From the NCBI GenBank assembly GCA_022414725.1, contig CM039462.1, positions 46,217,815 through 46,281,814 on the forward strand: 64,000 nt of DNA. The letters are read 5' to 3'. Of this stretch, positions 28,699 to 39,316 are shown piece after piece. The notes under the pieces are model-generated. The model saw only the letters and a list, made by a program, of their open reading frames with translations, had not been told where the DNA came from and searched no databases. Each line of letters starts with the position of its first letter. The stretch's first letter is position 1. The position numbers were made by a program, and so were the translations under genes. The DNA is from Microglena sp. YARC (Eukaryota; Chlorophyta; Chlorophyceae; Chlamydomonadales; Chlamydomonadaceae).

Positions 28699-31600
28699 AT
28701 GCACTACACTCCCGACGCCGCAGCCGCACCCATCATGGACGCATTCTTCAAGGAACGCGAGAAACACTTCGCTACACAACATCACATCGACTCGTTCGAT
28801 GACCTACTAGGAACGCGTCTAAGAGCGATCGTACGCAGCATGAACCCAATCACAATGGTTCGCGAAGACCCCAACACGAAAACCAAACACACTGTGAAGG
28901 TGTACGTAGGAGGAGACGAAAAACTCCGCCCCGATCACGACGTGCACATAGGAGACCCAACCCCGACTCTACCATCACAAGCCCGTATAGCAAACCAAAC
29001 GTACGGTGCGGACATCTTCGCAGACGTCCACGTGGTCTATCCGGACGACAACGACGAGACACGAGACTTCGAACGCGTGCACATCGGATTCATGCCCATC
29101 ATGATCCACTCCAAAGCGTGCTCTCTAAGAGGGCTAAATCCGCACCAGTTACGAGCACGAGGAGAATGCCCATACGATATGGGCGGATACTTCGTAATAG
29201 ACGGACGCGAAAAGGTCATCGTGACACAAGAGGAACGCGTCCCGAACCGACTCTACACACGACGCGGAGAGAAAATAGAATACGACAAACTCATCCTAAA
29301 AGCATTCATCAGGTGCGTGTCCACAGACGCGCGCGACGTGTTCCCACGCACAAGCGTCTTCCGAGTCATGACTTCGGGTGAAATCACAGCCACGGTCACC
29401 CACATCAACGAAGGAGCCGTGCCCGTCACAACTCTCTTCAGAGCACTCGGCATCGAAAGCGATCGCGCCATCCTCAAAACCATCTTCCACGAAGATCCAG
29501 GAGAAGAGAGAAACAAGGTCGAAATCGAATTCATGCACGCATCCATAGCCGCAGGACACAAGTCCGGAGTAAGCAGCCAGAGAGGAGCCATAGATTTCCT
29601 CATACCACGCACACGATTCAAGTCCCAACTCGACCTCAAAAGCGTCCTCACAGACGACCTCTTCCCAAATGTAGGACGCACGTTCGAGGCCAAAGCAATC
29701 GCCCTAGGAGAAGTCGTGAGACATCTCGTAAGAGCCGCTCTAGGAAAAGAACCCATGTCGGAACTCGATCACTACGCCAACAAGAGACTCATGTGCTCAG
29801 GTGCAATCACAGCCAATCTCTTCAGAGACGCGTACCTACTATCAATCGCAACAACCCTGCGCACGCTCAACGAAGAGTTCCTCACCGGACCATGGCGCGT
29901 CGCAAACGATATACACACGCTCGTCAACGAAGCCAACCTGAAAAATATATTCCAACCAAGAATCATCCGAGAAGCCCTCGTACGAGCACTCAAAGGATCG
30001 CGACGCGGCGATGACAATGCACGCGCGCCCGTCCAAGAACTCAGCAGAGTCTCATATCTAGGATACATTTCACACATGAGACGAGTAAACAACCCCGTCG
30101 ACAGGAACGTCAAGATAGCAGACACACACCGTCTAAGGCCGTCGCACTGGGGAGTCATCTGCCCAGTAGAGTCACCAGACGGACCCAACGTAGGCCTCCT
30201 CACGCACCTAGCCACGCTTGTCACCATATCACTTGCCATACCAGAACCCGTCGTACAAGAAACCATAAGACCCGCCATAGACAAATACACGAGACATCTA
30301 TCAAACAGCACACTATCCCCACAATCAACCGCGGTGCACTTTAACGACACATGGATAGCGATCACAGACACACCCAAGGAACTAGTCGATGCACTACGAA
30401 AAATGAGGACGGAAGACACCAGACTGAACACACTCGGTGTCACATGGGACGTGTGGAGGAACGACGTGGCAATCCGCACAGATGCAGGAAGATGCTGCAG
30501 ACCACTAAGAAGAGTACAGGAAGGAAAGGTCGTACCAATCAACGGCGATCCGTCGTGGACCGAATTGATACGCAGCGGAGCGATCGAAATGATAGACGTC
30601 GAAGAAGTAGCTACATGTCTAGTGGCAATGAACGAGGCAGACGTCAACAATCGAGACCCGATCCCAGGCAGATACACGCACGCAGAGATACACGCAGGAA
30701 GCACACTCTCAATGGTAAGCAACACCTACCCACTACTTAACCACAACAACGGGGCGTACAACTCACTATGTCTAGCGCAATTTAAACAAGCGCTAGGCAC
30801 GACCATGACATCCATCAGGGACAGGTTCGATACTAACACATTCCTACTACACCACGCCCAACGCCCTCTGGTAAGCACGAGCTTCGCAGACAGACTCTTC
30901 GGAGGACGTTTCGCGCACGGCGAGAACGTCGTGGTAGCAATCGCCACATACACAGGATACAACCAAGATGACGCCATCATCATCAATCTAGACGCCGTGC
31001 AGCGCGGCCGACTAGCACTCACAGTATTCGAAACCATCCGGTACGAGGAGTCAGAGGAGGAACCAGAGGACCCAAACATTCAAAAAACAAAAAACCAAAT
31101 TGTGTTTGCGAACCCACAGCGGCTAGTGTCACGTGGGTACGCCCTATCAACCACCACCAAAACAACCACAAAAGAATACTCAAACCTCGACGAACATGGA
31201 ATGCCAAAGATCAACAAAATGCTAAGAGAAGGAGACGCAGTTGTAGGAATGGTCAAGGTACCATCGACCGCAGCAAAGGAAGACGTCTTCACGGACGCAT
31301 CTCAACGTCTACAATCCCGAGAATCTGACCTTCCCACGTATGTAGACGGCGTCCACTTGCAAAACATAGATCAGAACACAGCAAAAGACACCGCACTACC
31401 ACAACTTAGAGCATGCAAAGTACGTCTCCGCCAGATGCGCAGCCCCGAACTAGGAGACAAACTAAGCTCGCGTTACGGCCAGAAAGGGGTTGTGGGAATG
31501 ATTCTACCCGCCGTGGACATGCCGTTCTGCGCAGAGGACGGTATCGTCCCCGACATCATCATCAACCCCAATGCATTCCCCAACCGTAGGACAGTCTCGC

Positions 31601-32187
31601 ATATACTGGAAGCCGTGCTAGCGCGCGAGGGAGCAGTCAAAGGAGCTCGCATGAACGCCGACACATTCGGAGGAGAAGACATCGGAGCCGCGCTGACCCA
31701 ACTGGGTCTGCGTGAAAACGGACACGGGAACATGCTCATGCACAACGGACGATCCGGAGAAGAGGCGAAAACACGCATCTTTGTAGGCGTGAATTACTAC
31801 GGTCGCTTGAAACACATGGTAGAGGACAAGTACCAGTCGCGTGCACGAGGAGCAGTCGACGCCACAACACGTCAGCCAACGAAGTCCAAGGGACAGAGCG
31901 GAGGGCTGCGCATCGGAGAGATGGAGCAGAACGCACTAATTGCACACGGACTCGCATCGTTCACACGCGAAGCGTTCATGCAGCGCAGCGATCACCACTC
32001 AACTAAGGTCAATGCCACGTCAGGAACGCCGGCGGAATGGTGGGCCGCAGCACGCGAAGACCCAGAAGGACCCGACGATGAGGCAACTGTTGAAACACCT
32101 TACACGTTCACACTCATGCAACACGAACTCAGAGCATTGGGGGTGGAGGCAGCGCTTCTCACATCCACTGATGAATTTTATTTATAG
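28699..32187 (+). CDS. DNA-directed RNA polymerase subunit 2 (RPB2)
   Basis: An intact 1162-residue protein with no intein. Conserved segments in order: GGYFVIDGREKVIVTQEER; SHWGVICPVESPDGPNVGL (about 482-500); NGAYNSLCLAQFK; TYTGYNQDDAIIIN (about 750-763), part of the active centre; GDKLSSRYGQKG (about 921-932), the hybrid-binding region; and YYGRLKHMVEDKYQSRARG, then GGLRIGEMEQNALIAHG near the end. It forms the polymerase active site with RPB1 for viral transcription. The C-terminal clamp zone between REAFMQRSD and PYTF has no cysteines, so the usual RPB2 zinc ribbon is missing. A fragment is duplicated at 46364. Confidence 0.97.
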   Translation: MHYTPDAAAAPIMDAFFKEREKHFATQHHIDSFDDLLGTRLRAIVRSMNPITMVREDPNTKTKHTVKVYVGGDEKLRPDHDVHIGDPTPTLPSQARIANQTYGADIFADVHVVYPDDNDETRDFERVHIGFMPIMIHSKACSLRGLNPHQLRARGECPYDMGGYFVIDGREKVIVTQEERVPNRLYTRRGEKIEYDKLILKAFIRCVSTDARDVFPRTSVFRVMTSGEITATVTHINEGAVPVTTLFRALGIESDRAILKTIFHEDPGEERNKVEIEFMHASIAAGHKSGVSSQRGAIDFLIPRTRFKSQLDLKSVLTDDLFPNVGRTFEAKAIALGEVVRHLVRAALGKEPMSELDHYANKRLMCSGAITANLFRDAYLLSIATTLRTLNEEFLTGPWRVANDIHTLVNEANLKNIFQPRIIREALVRALKGSRRGDDNARAPVQELSRVSYLGYISHMRRVNNPVDRNVKIADTHRLRPSHWGVICPVESPDGPNVGLLTHLATLVTISLAIPEPVVQETIRPAIDKYTRHLSNSTLSPQSTAVHFNDTWIAITDTPKELVDALRKMRTEDTRLNTLGVTWDVWRNDVAIRTDAGRCCRPLRRVQEGKVVPINGDPSWTELIRSGAIEMIDVEEVATCLVAMNEADVNNRDPIPGRYTHAEIHAGSTLSMVSNTYPLLNHNNGAYNSLCLAQFKQALGTTMTSIRDRFDTNTFLLHHAQRPLVSTSFADRLFGGRFAHGENVVVAIATYTGYNQDDAIIINLDAVQRGRLALTVFETIRYEESEEEPEDPNIQKTKNQIVFANPQRLVSRGYALSTTTKTTTKEYSNLDEHGMPKINKMLREGDAVVGMVKVPSTAAKEDVFTDASQRLQSRESDLPTYVDGVHLQNIDQNTAKDTALPQLRACKVRLRQMRSPELGDKLSSRYGQKGVVGMILPAVDMPFCAEDGIVPDIIINPNAFPNRRTVSHILEAVLAREGAVKGARMNADTFGGEDIGAALTQLGLRENGHGNMLMHNGRSGEEAKTRIFVGVNYYGRLKHMVEDKYQSRARGAVDATTRQPTKSKGQSGGLRIGEMEQNALIAHGLASFTREAFMQRSDHHSTKVNATSGTPAEWWAAAREDPEGPDDEATVETPYTFTLMQHELRALGVEAALLTSTDEFYL

Positions 32188-32246
32188 CTCAGTCAGTCTC
32201 AGTGGCATTGGGTTGTTTGAGTTCTTCCGTGTAAAAGTCGTACGGA

Positions 32247-32696
32247 TCAATCGATGTAAAAACCCGCCTCATCAATACTTATCAAATCCGATGTCGGAAC
32301 GGTCAGATACTCTTTACAAAAACTTTCGACAGAAGATTTGTGGTCATTCTTGTGTCGAACAGTTTTGTATGCGCGCTTGCGTGTGTAGCCAAGTCTGCGT
32401 GTGTAGCGTCCAAACGTTTTTGGAGACATCTTGATAGAGGACAGAGACGTCACACCCTCTGCAAGCTGAGACATTGTCAAGAATGGATTGGCGTCGATCA
32501 GTTTTTTTATAGCAACCTTGATATCTTCGGTAATGACGCTCGCCCGTTTCTTCCGATGATGTTTTATATTGGCTTTGGTGACCCAACGTTGGAGTGACGA
32601 TTTTGATACTTTGTACAACAGACTAACTTTCCTCAAGCTACGATTATAGTATTTGTAGTGAACAACCGCGCGATGTCTTACCTCTGCATCAATCAT
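32247..32696 (-). pseudogene. Truncated IS630/Tc1-like transposase (second family)
   Basis: 149 residues: N-terminal helix-turn-helix (VSLLYKVSKSSLQRWV), a second HTH-like region (LTMSQLAEGVTSLS), and the first catalytic segment SIDEAGFYID, where a stop follows at once. The rest of the DDE domain is absent. It differs in sequence from the transposase at 16988. It lies tail-to-tail with RPB2. Confidence 0.7.
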
Positions 32697-32773
32697 GATA
32701 ACGTGCGCGTATTAGGGTATAAGGAAATTGTCCGTTAGTATGGTATCACTAAAATAATAATCACTCCCTATCG

Positions 32774-34856
32774 ATGGGGGTGGTGACAAACAACGGAGAT
32801 GACGACGATCTGGACATCATGGTGGTCAAGAAGACGCTTAATTCTTTGTGCATGGATGTATCGAGGCAGCAGATCTGCTCAAGGATCCAAAGCATGGTAC
32901 TCGTAATCAACCAAGCAGTTGCAGAGGCATACTTATTCGCAAATTTTCACATAACCAGATGCCTAGATGATGGAGACTTTGATGTCAATCAGTTGCCGCA
33001 CCTGGATCGGAACTTCTACTACAGGTGCATCCTTGCTGTCTCGACATCCAACGTTCGAAAGGATACGCTGGGACAAAGCTTGAAGGATAGCATGGTTGCT
33101 TTCGACGCTCTCAGGCCTGCAGGCTACTTAAAGGTGGACGTTCGTCAATGGGGACAGGTAATCGCAGACGTCTCAATACAAATGGCGACGATGGCATGCA
33201 ACAGCGTCTGGGCAAACGTGGACAGGGTTGTAATCAAGTACCTGCGCTTGAAACATCCCTCGTTGAAGAAACATTTCAATAAGATTGTCAAAGCGGTGGT
33301 CCAGTATCCTGACTCGGATATCGACAAAATCATCCCAGCGGGTCTCGTGCATGCGAACCTCATCAAAGACGTTGTCAGACGCCTGAGAGATCTCTTGCCG
33401 CTTCCAAGGGGGAAGCAGTTCAACACTCGAGCACCTGACAATGAGACTGTTTCATCACGTGCTTACAGAGTTGGGAGCAGATCTAAAAGAGAAAACAACA
33501 AAAAAACGCCCCCGTCTGTTCAGTATCCTTCCACGCAAGAGCGGCTTCACCATTTCTTACGTCCCTATATCGTCCATGACACTCATGAAGCTTCTCAGCA
33601 TGGGCGATTCGCCGCTCGAGAGCGTCCGTGGCGATGGACGTCACGAGAATCATTCCATGTTGTGGAGAAAGTACTTCAATGTCCAAGGACTTGAGACGAA
33701 AGGGTCTCGTTTTGACAACCGAATCCTCAGCGACGGCAAAGGGGTCTCCGTCCAAATGAAGCATCAGGTGGGTAAAGATATCGCTGGAGAAGGAGGAGGA
33801 GATAATGCGGGGTATCCCAAAGACGCAAGTATCGAAGACTGCCAGGACGCTTCTTTGCGCCAGGGTGCGCTGCGTGTCGGTATCGACCCGGGTATGACAG
33901 ATATCGTCACTATAGCATCTTCTGACGGTCGAGTCGAGTCTTTCAGCTCTGCCCGCTTTAGCGAAGCAGCTGGGTACAATACCAGCAATCGTCGCACAAA
34001 CAAATGGAATGCCGATACGCAAGACCTCGTGAAGTCCATTCAATCGCCGACTACGAGCAGTATGCAGGACCATGTCAGAGGTTACCTTAGCGCGCTCCCG
34101 ACCCTCCTTCAACACCGAGCCAACAGAGGTTACCGATCGATGCGATTCTTTCGATATGTGGGCAAACAGAAGACGATTGAAAAGGTATGCGATTTGATTG
34201 CTCCAAAAGCACAGAAGAAAACGATTGAAGAAAAGGGATGCGATGTGATTGCTCCAAAAGCAAAGAAGACCGTTGTTGGCTTCGGCAACTGGTCCAACCA
34301 GGGCTATGGAATCAGTCGTTCGTGTTCTGGACCAGTGAAAGAGATCAGGAAGTGCCTTTCACGTCGTCAGAATGTTCTGTTCAAAAACGTCGACGAACGC
34401 AACACTTCTTGTACTTGCCACGGCTGCTTCCAGAAGCTCGTCAACATGAAGGCAGACAGCGTCGTCTGGCGCAGAGTTCAAAACGAGCCCTCCGCCCTCA
34501 TCGACGGGGCTCCTACAACAACAACAACAACAACGATTGAGAAGCAGAAGACGGTGGTGAAGAACGTTAAGGTCCACAAAGTACTGCACTGTCGCAACAG
34601 TGTCAAAAGCGCATCATCCAATGTGCGCTGTGGTGCAACATGGAACCGAGACGTGAACGCTGCCAAGAACCTTCTTCTGCTTCTGACGACGTGGATGGAC
34701 GGGAAAGAGCGACCAGCGGCATTTTGTGGGCCCTCCTCATCGCCCCCCCAAAAACCACAGTTTCCGGAGAGGCAAATGTGGGCGCTCAACAAACCGACCC
34801 ACCTGGGTCAGTTAGCAGCTTACAATTGTTATCCTCTGGGCCAGCTTAAATGCTGA
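32774..34856 (+). pseudogene. Second Fanzor nuclease, one frameshift
   Basis: N-terminal part in 32774-33470, then a frame change between 33441 and 33690 into the long catalytic frame ending at 34856. RuvC-I is VGIDPGMTDIVTIAS (about 33877). The RuvC-II zone has VVGFGNWSNQGYG (34274-34312). A zinc-finger zone has CTCHGC (34412-34429), CRN and RCG. RuvC-III is WNRDVNAAKNLLLL (34643-34684). These are the marks of Fanzor1-type RNA-guided nucleases. A stretch of about 48 bases around 34171-34266 is present twice in tandem. I found no transposase in its element. Confidence 0.8.
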
Positions 34857-34944
34857 AATACGGGATGAAGGACACGAAGGATTGGGACCTTGATACAAAA
34901 CCTTTAGCTGACCTACCCAATCAATTGGGTTCAAGGGTCACCGG

Positions 34945-34978
34945 TAAGGGTGTCCCATAAATTCTGTCTCTGACTGTA
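34945..34978. repeat. TIR-like repeat (family D)
   Basis: TAAGGGTGTCCCATAAATTC to CTGACTGTA. A second copy is at 58105. Both follow GGGTCACCGG. It lies 88 bases after the Fanzor and may be its element end. Confidence 0.5.
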
Positions 34979-35149
34979 ATAGCGTCAAGCAGTTTCCTGG
35001 ACGATGCGTGGATGATGCGATAAGAGTGCACTGTAGTATCTCGAAGACCAAGAATGTAGAGCATGAAGCAAATAGGTTACAACATGCCAACGCGGCATAC
35101 GCTTTGCTTACAAGATACAGTCAAACCGTGTAGATGATTATAAATTTTA

Positions 35150-35180
35150 AAAAATCGGCCGGGAGGCAGGAACGCCCATT
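35150..35180. mobile_element. MITE family C, right end only
   Basis: AAAATCGGCCGGGAGGCAGG to CGCCCATT, with no left partner nearby. Confidence 0.7.
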
Positions 35181-35200
35181 TCAGCTCGGAAGAAACAATA

Positions 35201-35823
35201 CTACAAGTTCGGGTTGGGTCTTCCTCCTCCCATTATTAGTAGTTGGCTGTGGATATCTTGACTGAAGACGCGTCCACCGTGATTCACATCTGTCACGATC
35301 ATACGACGAATCGGTACACATCCAAGCGAGGTTCCGTCTTTCAGGTCCATGTTGATGAGATGCGGTAGCCAGGACGAAAGTGTATTCGAGCACTTAGTTG
35401 CATTCTGTATGGATTTCAACAACAACACCTTGGCATGTGGGGGGGGTCTTTGAGGATTTTCGCCTCCACAACGAAAAGGGTGTTGACAGCATGTGAGAAT
35501 AAAAGGGCGCCCCCGTGGGCGCCCTTGCAGCAGCCGTCATCGAAGAAGTACTCCACAGCAACGAGGAACAAACGTGACGCTGGGGATGTGTGGTGTCTTT
35601 GTTTAATAAAGTGAAGCAATGCGTTATATTTCAAGAGGCGTGGATCACCGGAAACAGCCGATGACTCCCGCAGTGCATGGAGACGGCTGACATTCTGGCA
35701 GTGGAGGCGATTAAGAATCTTGGCTGTGCCGAGACTGTCCATGTTCAGCGACAACGCCTTTCCTAGTTGGTGGACTGGTTTTGAAAGGGGCTGACAAGGC
35801 GGGATATATATATCGGTCGGCAT
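35201..35823 (-). CDS. Uncharacterised protein, frameshift at a C8 run
   Basis: The first frame (35823-35416) and second frame (35428-35201) join if one C is added to the eight-base run at 35439-35446, giving about 207 residues. It has mixed alpha/beta composition with hydrophobic segments (SRLFLVAVEYFF, then NTLFVVEAKIL). No family is recognised. Confidence 0.5.
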
Positions 35824-36075
35824 CGCGTATTTATGGATGATTTAGGCATGGATATTTCGCTGTTTACACTCGTTTTTGTTTCTGCGAGTCATCAGCTGAA
35901 TCCCCCTCCCTCCGTGGGTCCCGCGAGTCTTCTTTCATGATCCCGAAATAGATTGTCAAACAGACTGTCCCAATATCAAATGTCCCTAGCTGTATGTGAA
36001 TGTAGAATAATGTGGAGATGTTGAGACAACATGAGACAACGCCTGTGTGACCATTCGCGACAAGCGCCTGATAAT
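35824..36075. other. Intergenic stretch, no convincing gene
   Basis: Short frames only. It leads into the tandem repeat at 36076. Confidence 0.35.
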
Positions 36076-37184
36076 CACATTGGATGTAACTCTCCTGATT
36101 CTTTTTGATTCCAATGATTCCCATATTAAAGACCATCAATCAGATCTATAAACTATTTTTCTCAAATATCAAAACATGTTTCTGCCTGGAGTACAGAAAC
36201 CATGGAATCAATGGAATCAATGGAATCAAAAGATAATGTCACCACCATCAGAGGACAACTTCATGTTGACAATGACCATACGCTGGGCACGGTTACACAT
36301 TGGATGTAACTCTCCTGATTCTTTTTGATTCCAATGATTCCCATATTAAAGACCATCAATCAGATCTATAAACTATTTTTCTCAAATATCAAAACATGTT
36401 TCTGCCTGGAGTACAGAAACCATGGAATCAATGGAATCAATGGAATCAAAAGATAATGTCACCACCATCAGAGGACAACTTCATGTTGACAATGACCATA
36501 CGCTGGGCACGGTTACACATTGGATGTAACTCTCCTGATTCTTTTTGATTCCAATGATTCCCATATTAAAGACCATCAATCAGATCTATAAACTATTTTT
36601 CTCAAATATCAAAACATGTTTCTGCCTGGAGTACAGAAACCATGGAATCAATGGAATCAATGGAATCAATGGAATCAAAAGATAATGTCACCACCATCAG
36701 AGGACAACTTCATGTTGACAATGACCATACGCTGGGCACGGTTACACATTGGATGTAACTCTCCTGATTCTTTTTGATTCCAATGATTCCCATATTAAAG
36801 ACCATCAATCAGATCTATAAACTATTTTTCTCATATATCAAAACATGTTTCTGCCTGGAGTACAGAAACCATGGAATCAATGGAATCAATGGAATCAAAA
36901 GATAATGTCACCACCATCAGAGGACAACTTCATGTTGACAATGACCATACGCTGGGCACGGTTACACATTGGATGTAACTCTCCTGATTCTTTTTGATTC
37001 CAATGATTCCCATATTAAAGACCATCAATCAGATCTATAAACTATTTTTCTCAAATATCAAAACATGTTTCTGCCTGGAGTACAGAAACCATGGAATCAA
37101 TGGAATCAATGGAATCAAAAGATAATGTCACCACCATCAGAGGACAACTTCATGTTGACAATGACCATACGCTGGGCACGGTTG
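36076..37184. repeat. Five-copy 220-bp tandem repeat
   Basis: Units begin at 36076, 36296, 36516, 36745 and 36965. Four are 220 bp and the third is 229 bp because of one extra ATGGAATCA. The last unit contains the final 70 bases of the SF3 helicase gene (37115-37184), so each other unit carries a copy of that 3' end. The units are nearly identical. Confidence 0.95.
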
Positions 37185-39193
37185 GTTGCTGACGAGTAAA
37201 CACAACATCCCTTGCCAGACACATTGGAGCATGACTTGCACACATTCACCTTGGTGTCTGAACACCGGAAACCGAAGCGTTGGAACACACCGGCGTCCTT
37301 CTCAAACGTGCACTGCATTACGTTCTTGTACGCCGTTTTGAACGTACTCAGCAGTGTCGTGGCTCCCTCGATGTGCTCGATCTTGTATTGGCGATCTTCG
37401 TTGTCCATGCTCAAGAACTCGTGGAGCTTGTTCGTTGCAACAGCGAGGCGGCTCTGCCATTCAATCATGATGGGTGGAACAGCCGTCCAGAAGTCTCCAC
37501 GAATGCGCTTCCGCAGGGCATCGTACTCGACCAAGGCACGGTGGATAAAGTTGGCAATCTCTCCAGTCTCCATTATCTTAGTCTTGAGGCCGTAGTCGCG
37601 CTCTGCCTTTGGTACAGCGACGTCGAAGCGGAAAGAGACGATGCGGCGCCCAATGTTGTCACCAGTGTCCTTGTAGTCCGGCGTGTAGTTGCTCGCGATA
37701 ATGATCGGCGTAGTCCACTTGATGAACACGGCCTTCTCCTTTTTCCTCGGGATTTCAAGCCGATCGCCAGAAGTCATGCTCTGGAACGAGACTTGTGGGA
37801 TACAGCTGCTCATTTCGGCCGGCATGTCACATCCCACGACGACCTCCTTGTCGAAGATGTTTGCTGAACCAAACACTTCCTCTCGCTTGCTGGAGAGATT
37901 GCCAACAGCATCTTCAGCAAAGCACGATGTGATGGTATTCAGCAGGACAGACTTGCCCGTACCACCGACGCCGATCATGTATGGCATCACTTGCCAGTCG
38001 TCGTATTTTCCAACTTCGAAGAACAGCCGGCCGACCATCGCATAAAACATCGACGCAACTTCGTCATCGAAGTTTGTCTCCAGGATCTTGTCGATGATCG
38101 GCGTGTCGGTAGATGCAGTGTAGTCGCAGTCGACATGGTGGCGAGCAACCTTTCCCATCACGCTCGAAGTGTCCCCGTCATAGGGGACGAACAGCATTTC
38201 AGACAGACAAAGAACTCCGTTCGAGAACGACAGTAGATCCTTGTCTACTACGTACTGAGGCATGCTCTCCTCTTGCTTCAGCTTCTGCAGGTACTTGACA
38301 CAGCTGTCCACGCGAGTAGGGTGCATCCGCAGCATCTTGTACGTCTCCGGGTTGTGCTTCAACGACGTGTTGACATATTCTTCATAGTCGCAGAGCACTC
38401 GGTAGGCACACGGGCAAGATTCGATAGGTTCATACACGTTGCCGTTGCCCTTCATGAGTCTCCTGTCCTTGGAGAATTCTAGCATTTGATCGAGCATGAC
38501 TACGTAGTCTGGGTCATCCTCTGACCTGACGATAATGTTGTTGTTGACCGTCCCGTTGTTGATGAATATCTGCTGGTTGATACCGAACCGGTTCTGCATG
38601 GCCATCTCCTGCTGCTTGTACACGATGTCCATTGTCTTCTTGATGTCTGACTTGCCATTGATAAACTTCGGCTTTGCATCCCGCATGTAGACTATAATGC
38701 TCTCGTTTCCAGAGTTGACGTTGCACACCTTGACCTCGAGTCCTTCGTGGGCCTTGCTCTTCATCGTCACACCAGAGATCTCGGAGTTGGACGTCTCCAG
38801 CTGCGCATCAAATGAGCAGTCCCGTGGCACGCCAATGAGGAACTCGAGAGCCGACTTGGGCATGGCGAACGTCTTCGGCATCGCGCCGTGGCACTGGGAA
38901 CCTAGTTTTACAATGTATCTGTTGCGGTCGATTGTTCCATCGATACCCTCTGCGTTCCTGAAGGTGATGGATCCATTCTTGAGTTCCACGTATTTGTTTA
39001 TATCAGAGCAGGTCATTTCCTCAAGCTCCCTAGCAACTGCGTCCAACTTAATCTCTTGGTTCTGTGTGGGCGTCAGCGGTCCTTCAACCTCGGTGGTGGT
39101 TGCAGCCGGCCGGCGCTGCGTAGAGTTATGGGCCGGCGCCTTGTGCACGGAAGACCACTTTTTGTATTCGTCCGGGTTGTCCTCCTTGGCCAT
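37115..39193 (-). CDS. SF3 helicase (D5/NS1-type), 692 residues
   Basis: An uninterrupted frame. Walker A MIGVGGTGKSVLLNT lies at about residues 404-418, Walker B EVVVGCDM at about 449-456 and motif C PIIIASN at about 494-500. The arginine-finger region is GRRIVSFRFD. The N-terminal 350 residues lack a primase signature that I recognise. It is probably a replicative or element-encoded helicase; the fold is shared with virophage and polinton-like virus helicases. The C-terminus has a Cys cluster (CSDTKVNVCKSCSNVSGKGC). The last codons lie within the 220-bp tandem repeat. Confidence 0.85.
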   Translation of the reverse strand: MAKEDNPDEYKKWSSVHKAPAHNSTQRRPAATTTEVEGPLTPTQNQEIKLDAVARELEEMTCSDINKYVELKNGSITFRNAEGIDGTIDRNRYIVKLGSQCHGAMPKTFAMPKSALEFLIGVPRDCSFDAQLETSNSEISGVTMKSKAHEGLEVKVCNVNSGNESIIVYMRDAKPKFINGKSDIKKTMDIVYKQQEMAMQNRFGINQQIFINNGTVNNNIIVRSEDDPDYVVMLDQMLEFSKDRRLMKGNGNVYEPIESCPCAYRVLCDYEEYVNTSLKHNPETYKMLRMHPTRVDSCVKYLQKLKQEESMPQYVVDKDLLSFSNGVLCLSEMLFVPYDGDTSSVMGKVARHHVDCDYTASTDTPIIDKILETNFDDEVASMFYAMVGRLFFEVGKYDDWQVMPYMIGVGGTGKSVLLNTITSCFAEDAVGNLSSKREEVFGSANIFDKEVVVGCDMPAEMSSCIPQVSFQSMTSGDRLEIPRKKEKAVFIKWTTPIIIASNYTPDYKDTGDNIGRRIVSFRFDVAVPKAERDYGLKTKIMETGEIANFIHRALVEYDALRKRIRGDFWTAVPPIMIEWQSRLAVATNKLHEFLSMDNEDRQYKIEHIEGATTLLSTFKTAYKNVMQCTFEKDAGVFQRFGFRCSDTKVNVCKSCSNVSGKGCCVYSSATNRAQRMVIVNMKLSSDGGDIIF

Positions 39194-39214
39194 ACTCCTG
39201 CACTCGTCATCGAA

Positions 39215-39263
39215 TGAAGTATAAAATATACAGCAGACTATTATTCATTGCCAGCACACTTCA
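39215..39263. promoter_or_regulatory. Divergent promoter dyad between helicase and zinc-finger gene
   Basis: TGAAGTAT (39215) and ACACTTCA (39256) have the same 41-base spacing as at 22550. The left module CTCGTCATCGAATGAAGT is shared with 604-622. The right module TTCATTGCCAGCACACTTCA is shared with 22580-22598 and, weakly, 4871-4890. Confidence 0.45.
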
Positions 39264-39316
39264 CAGACACATCTTTATTCACGGTACCAGAGTCTACATA
39301 GTTCTATCATATACAG

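Noticed and set aside
29772..30725. Long minus-strand frame inside RPB2
   Set aside because: It is a shadow of the highly biased RPB2 codons with no features of its own.
36076..37184. CRISPR array
   Set aside because: Units are 220 bp, contiguous and without unique spacers, and no cas gene is present.
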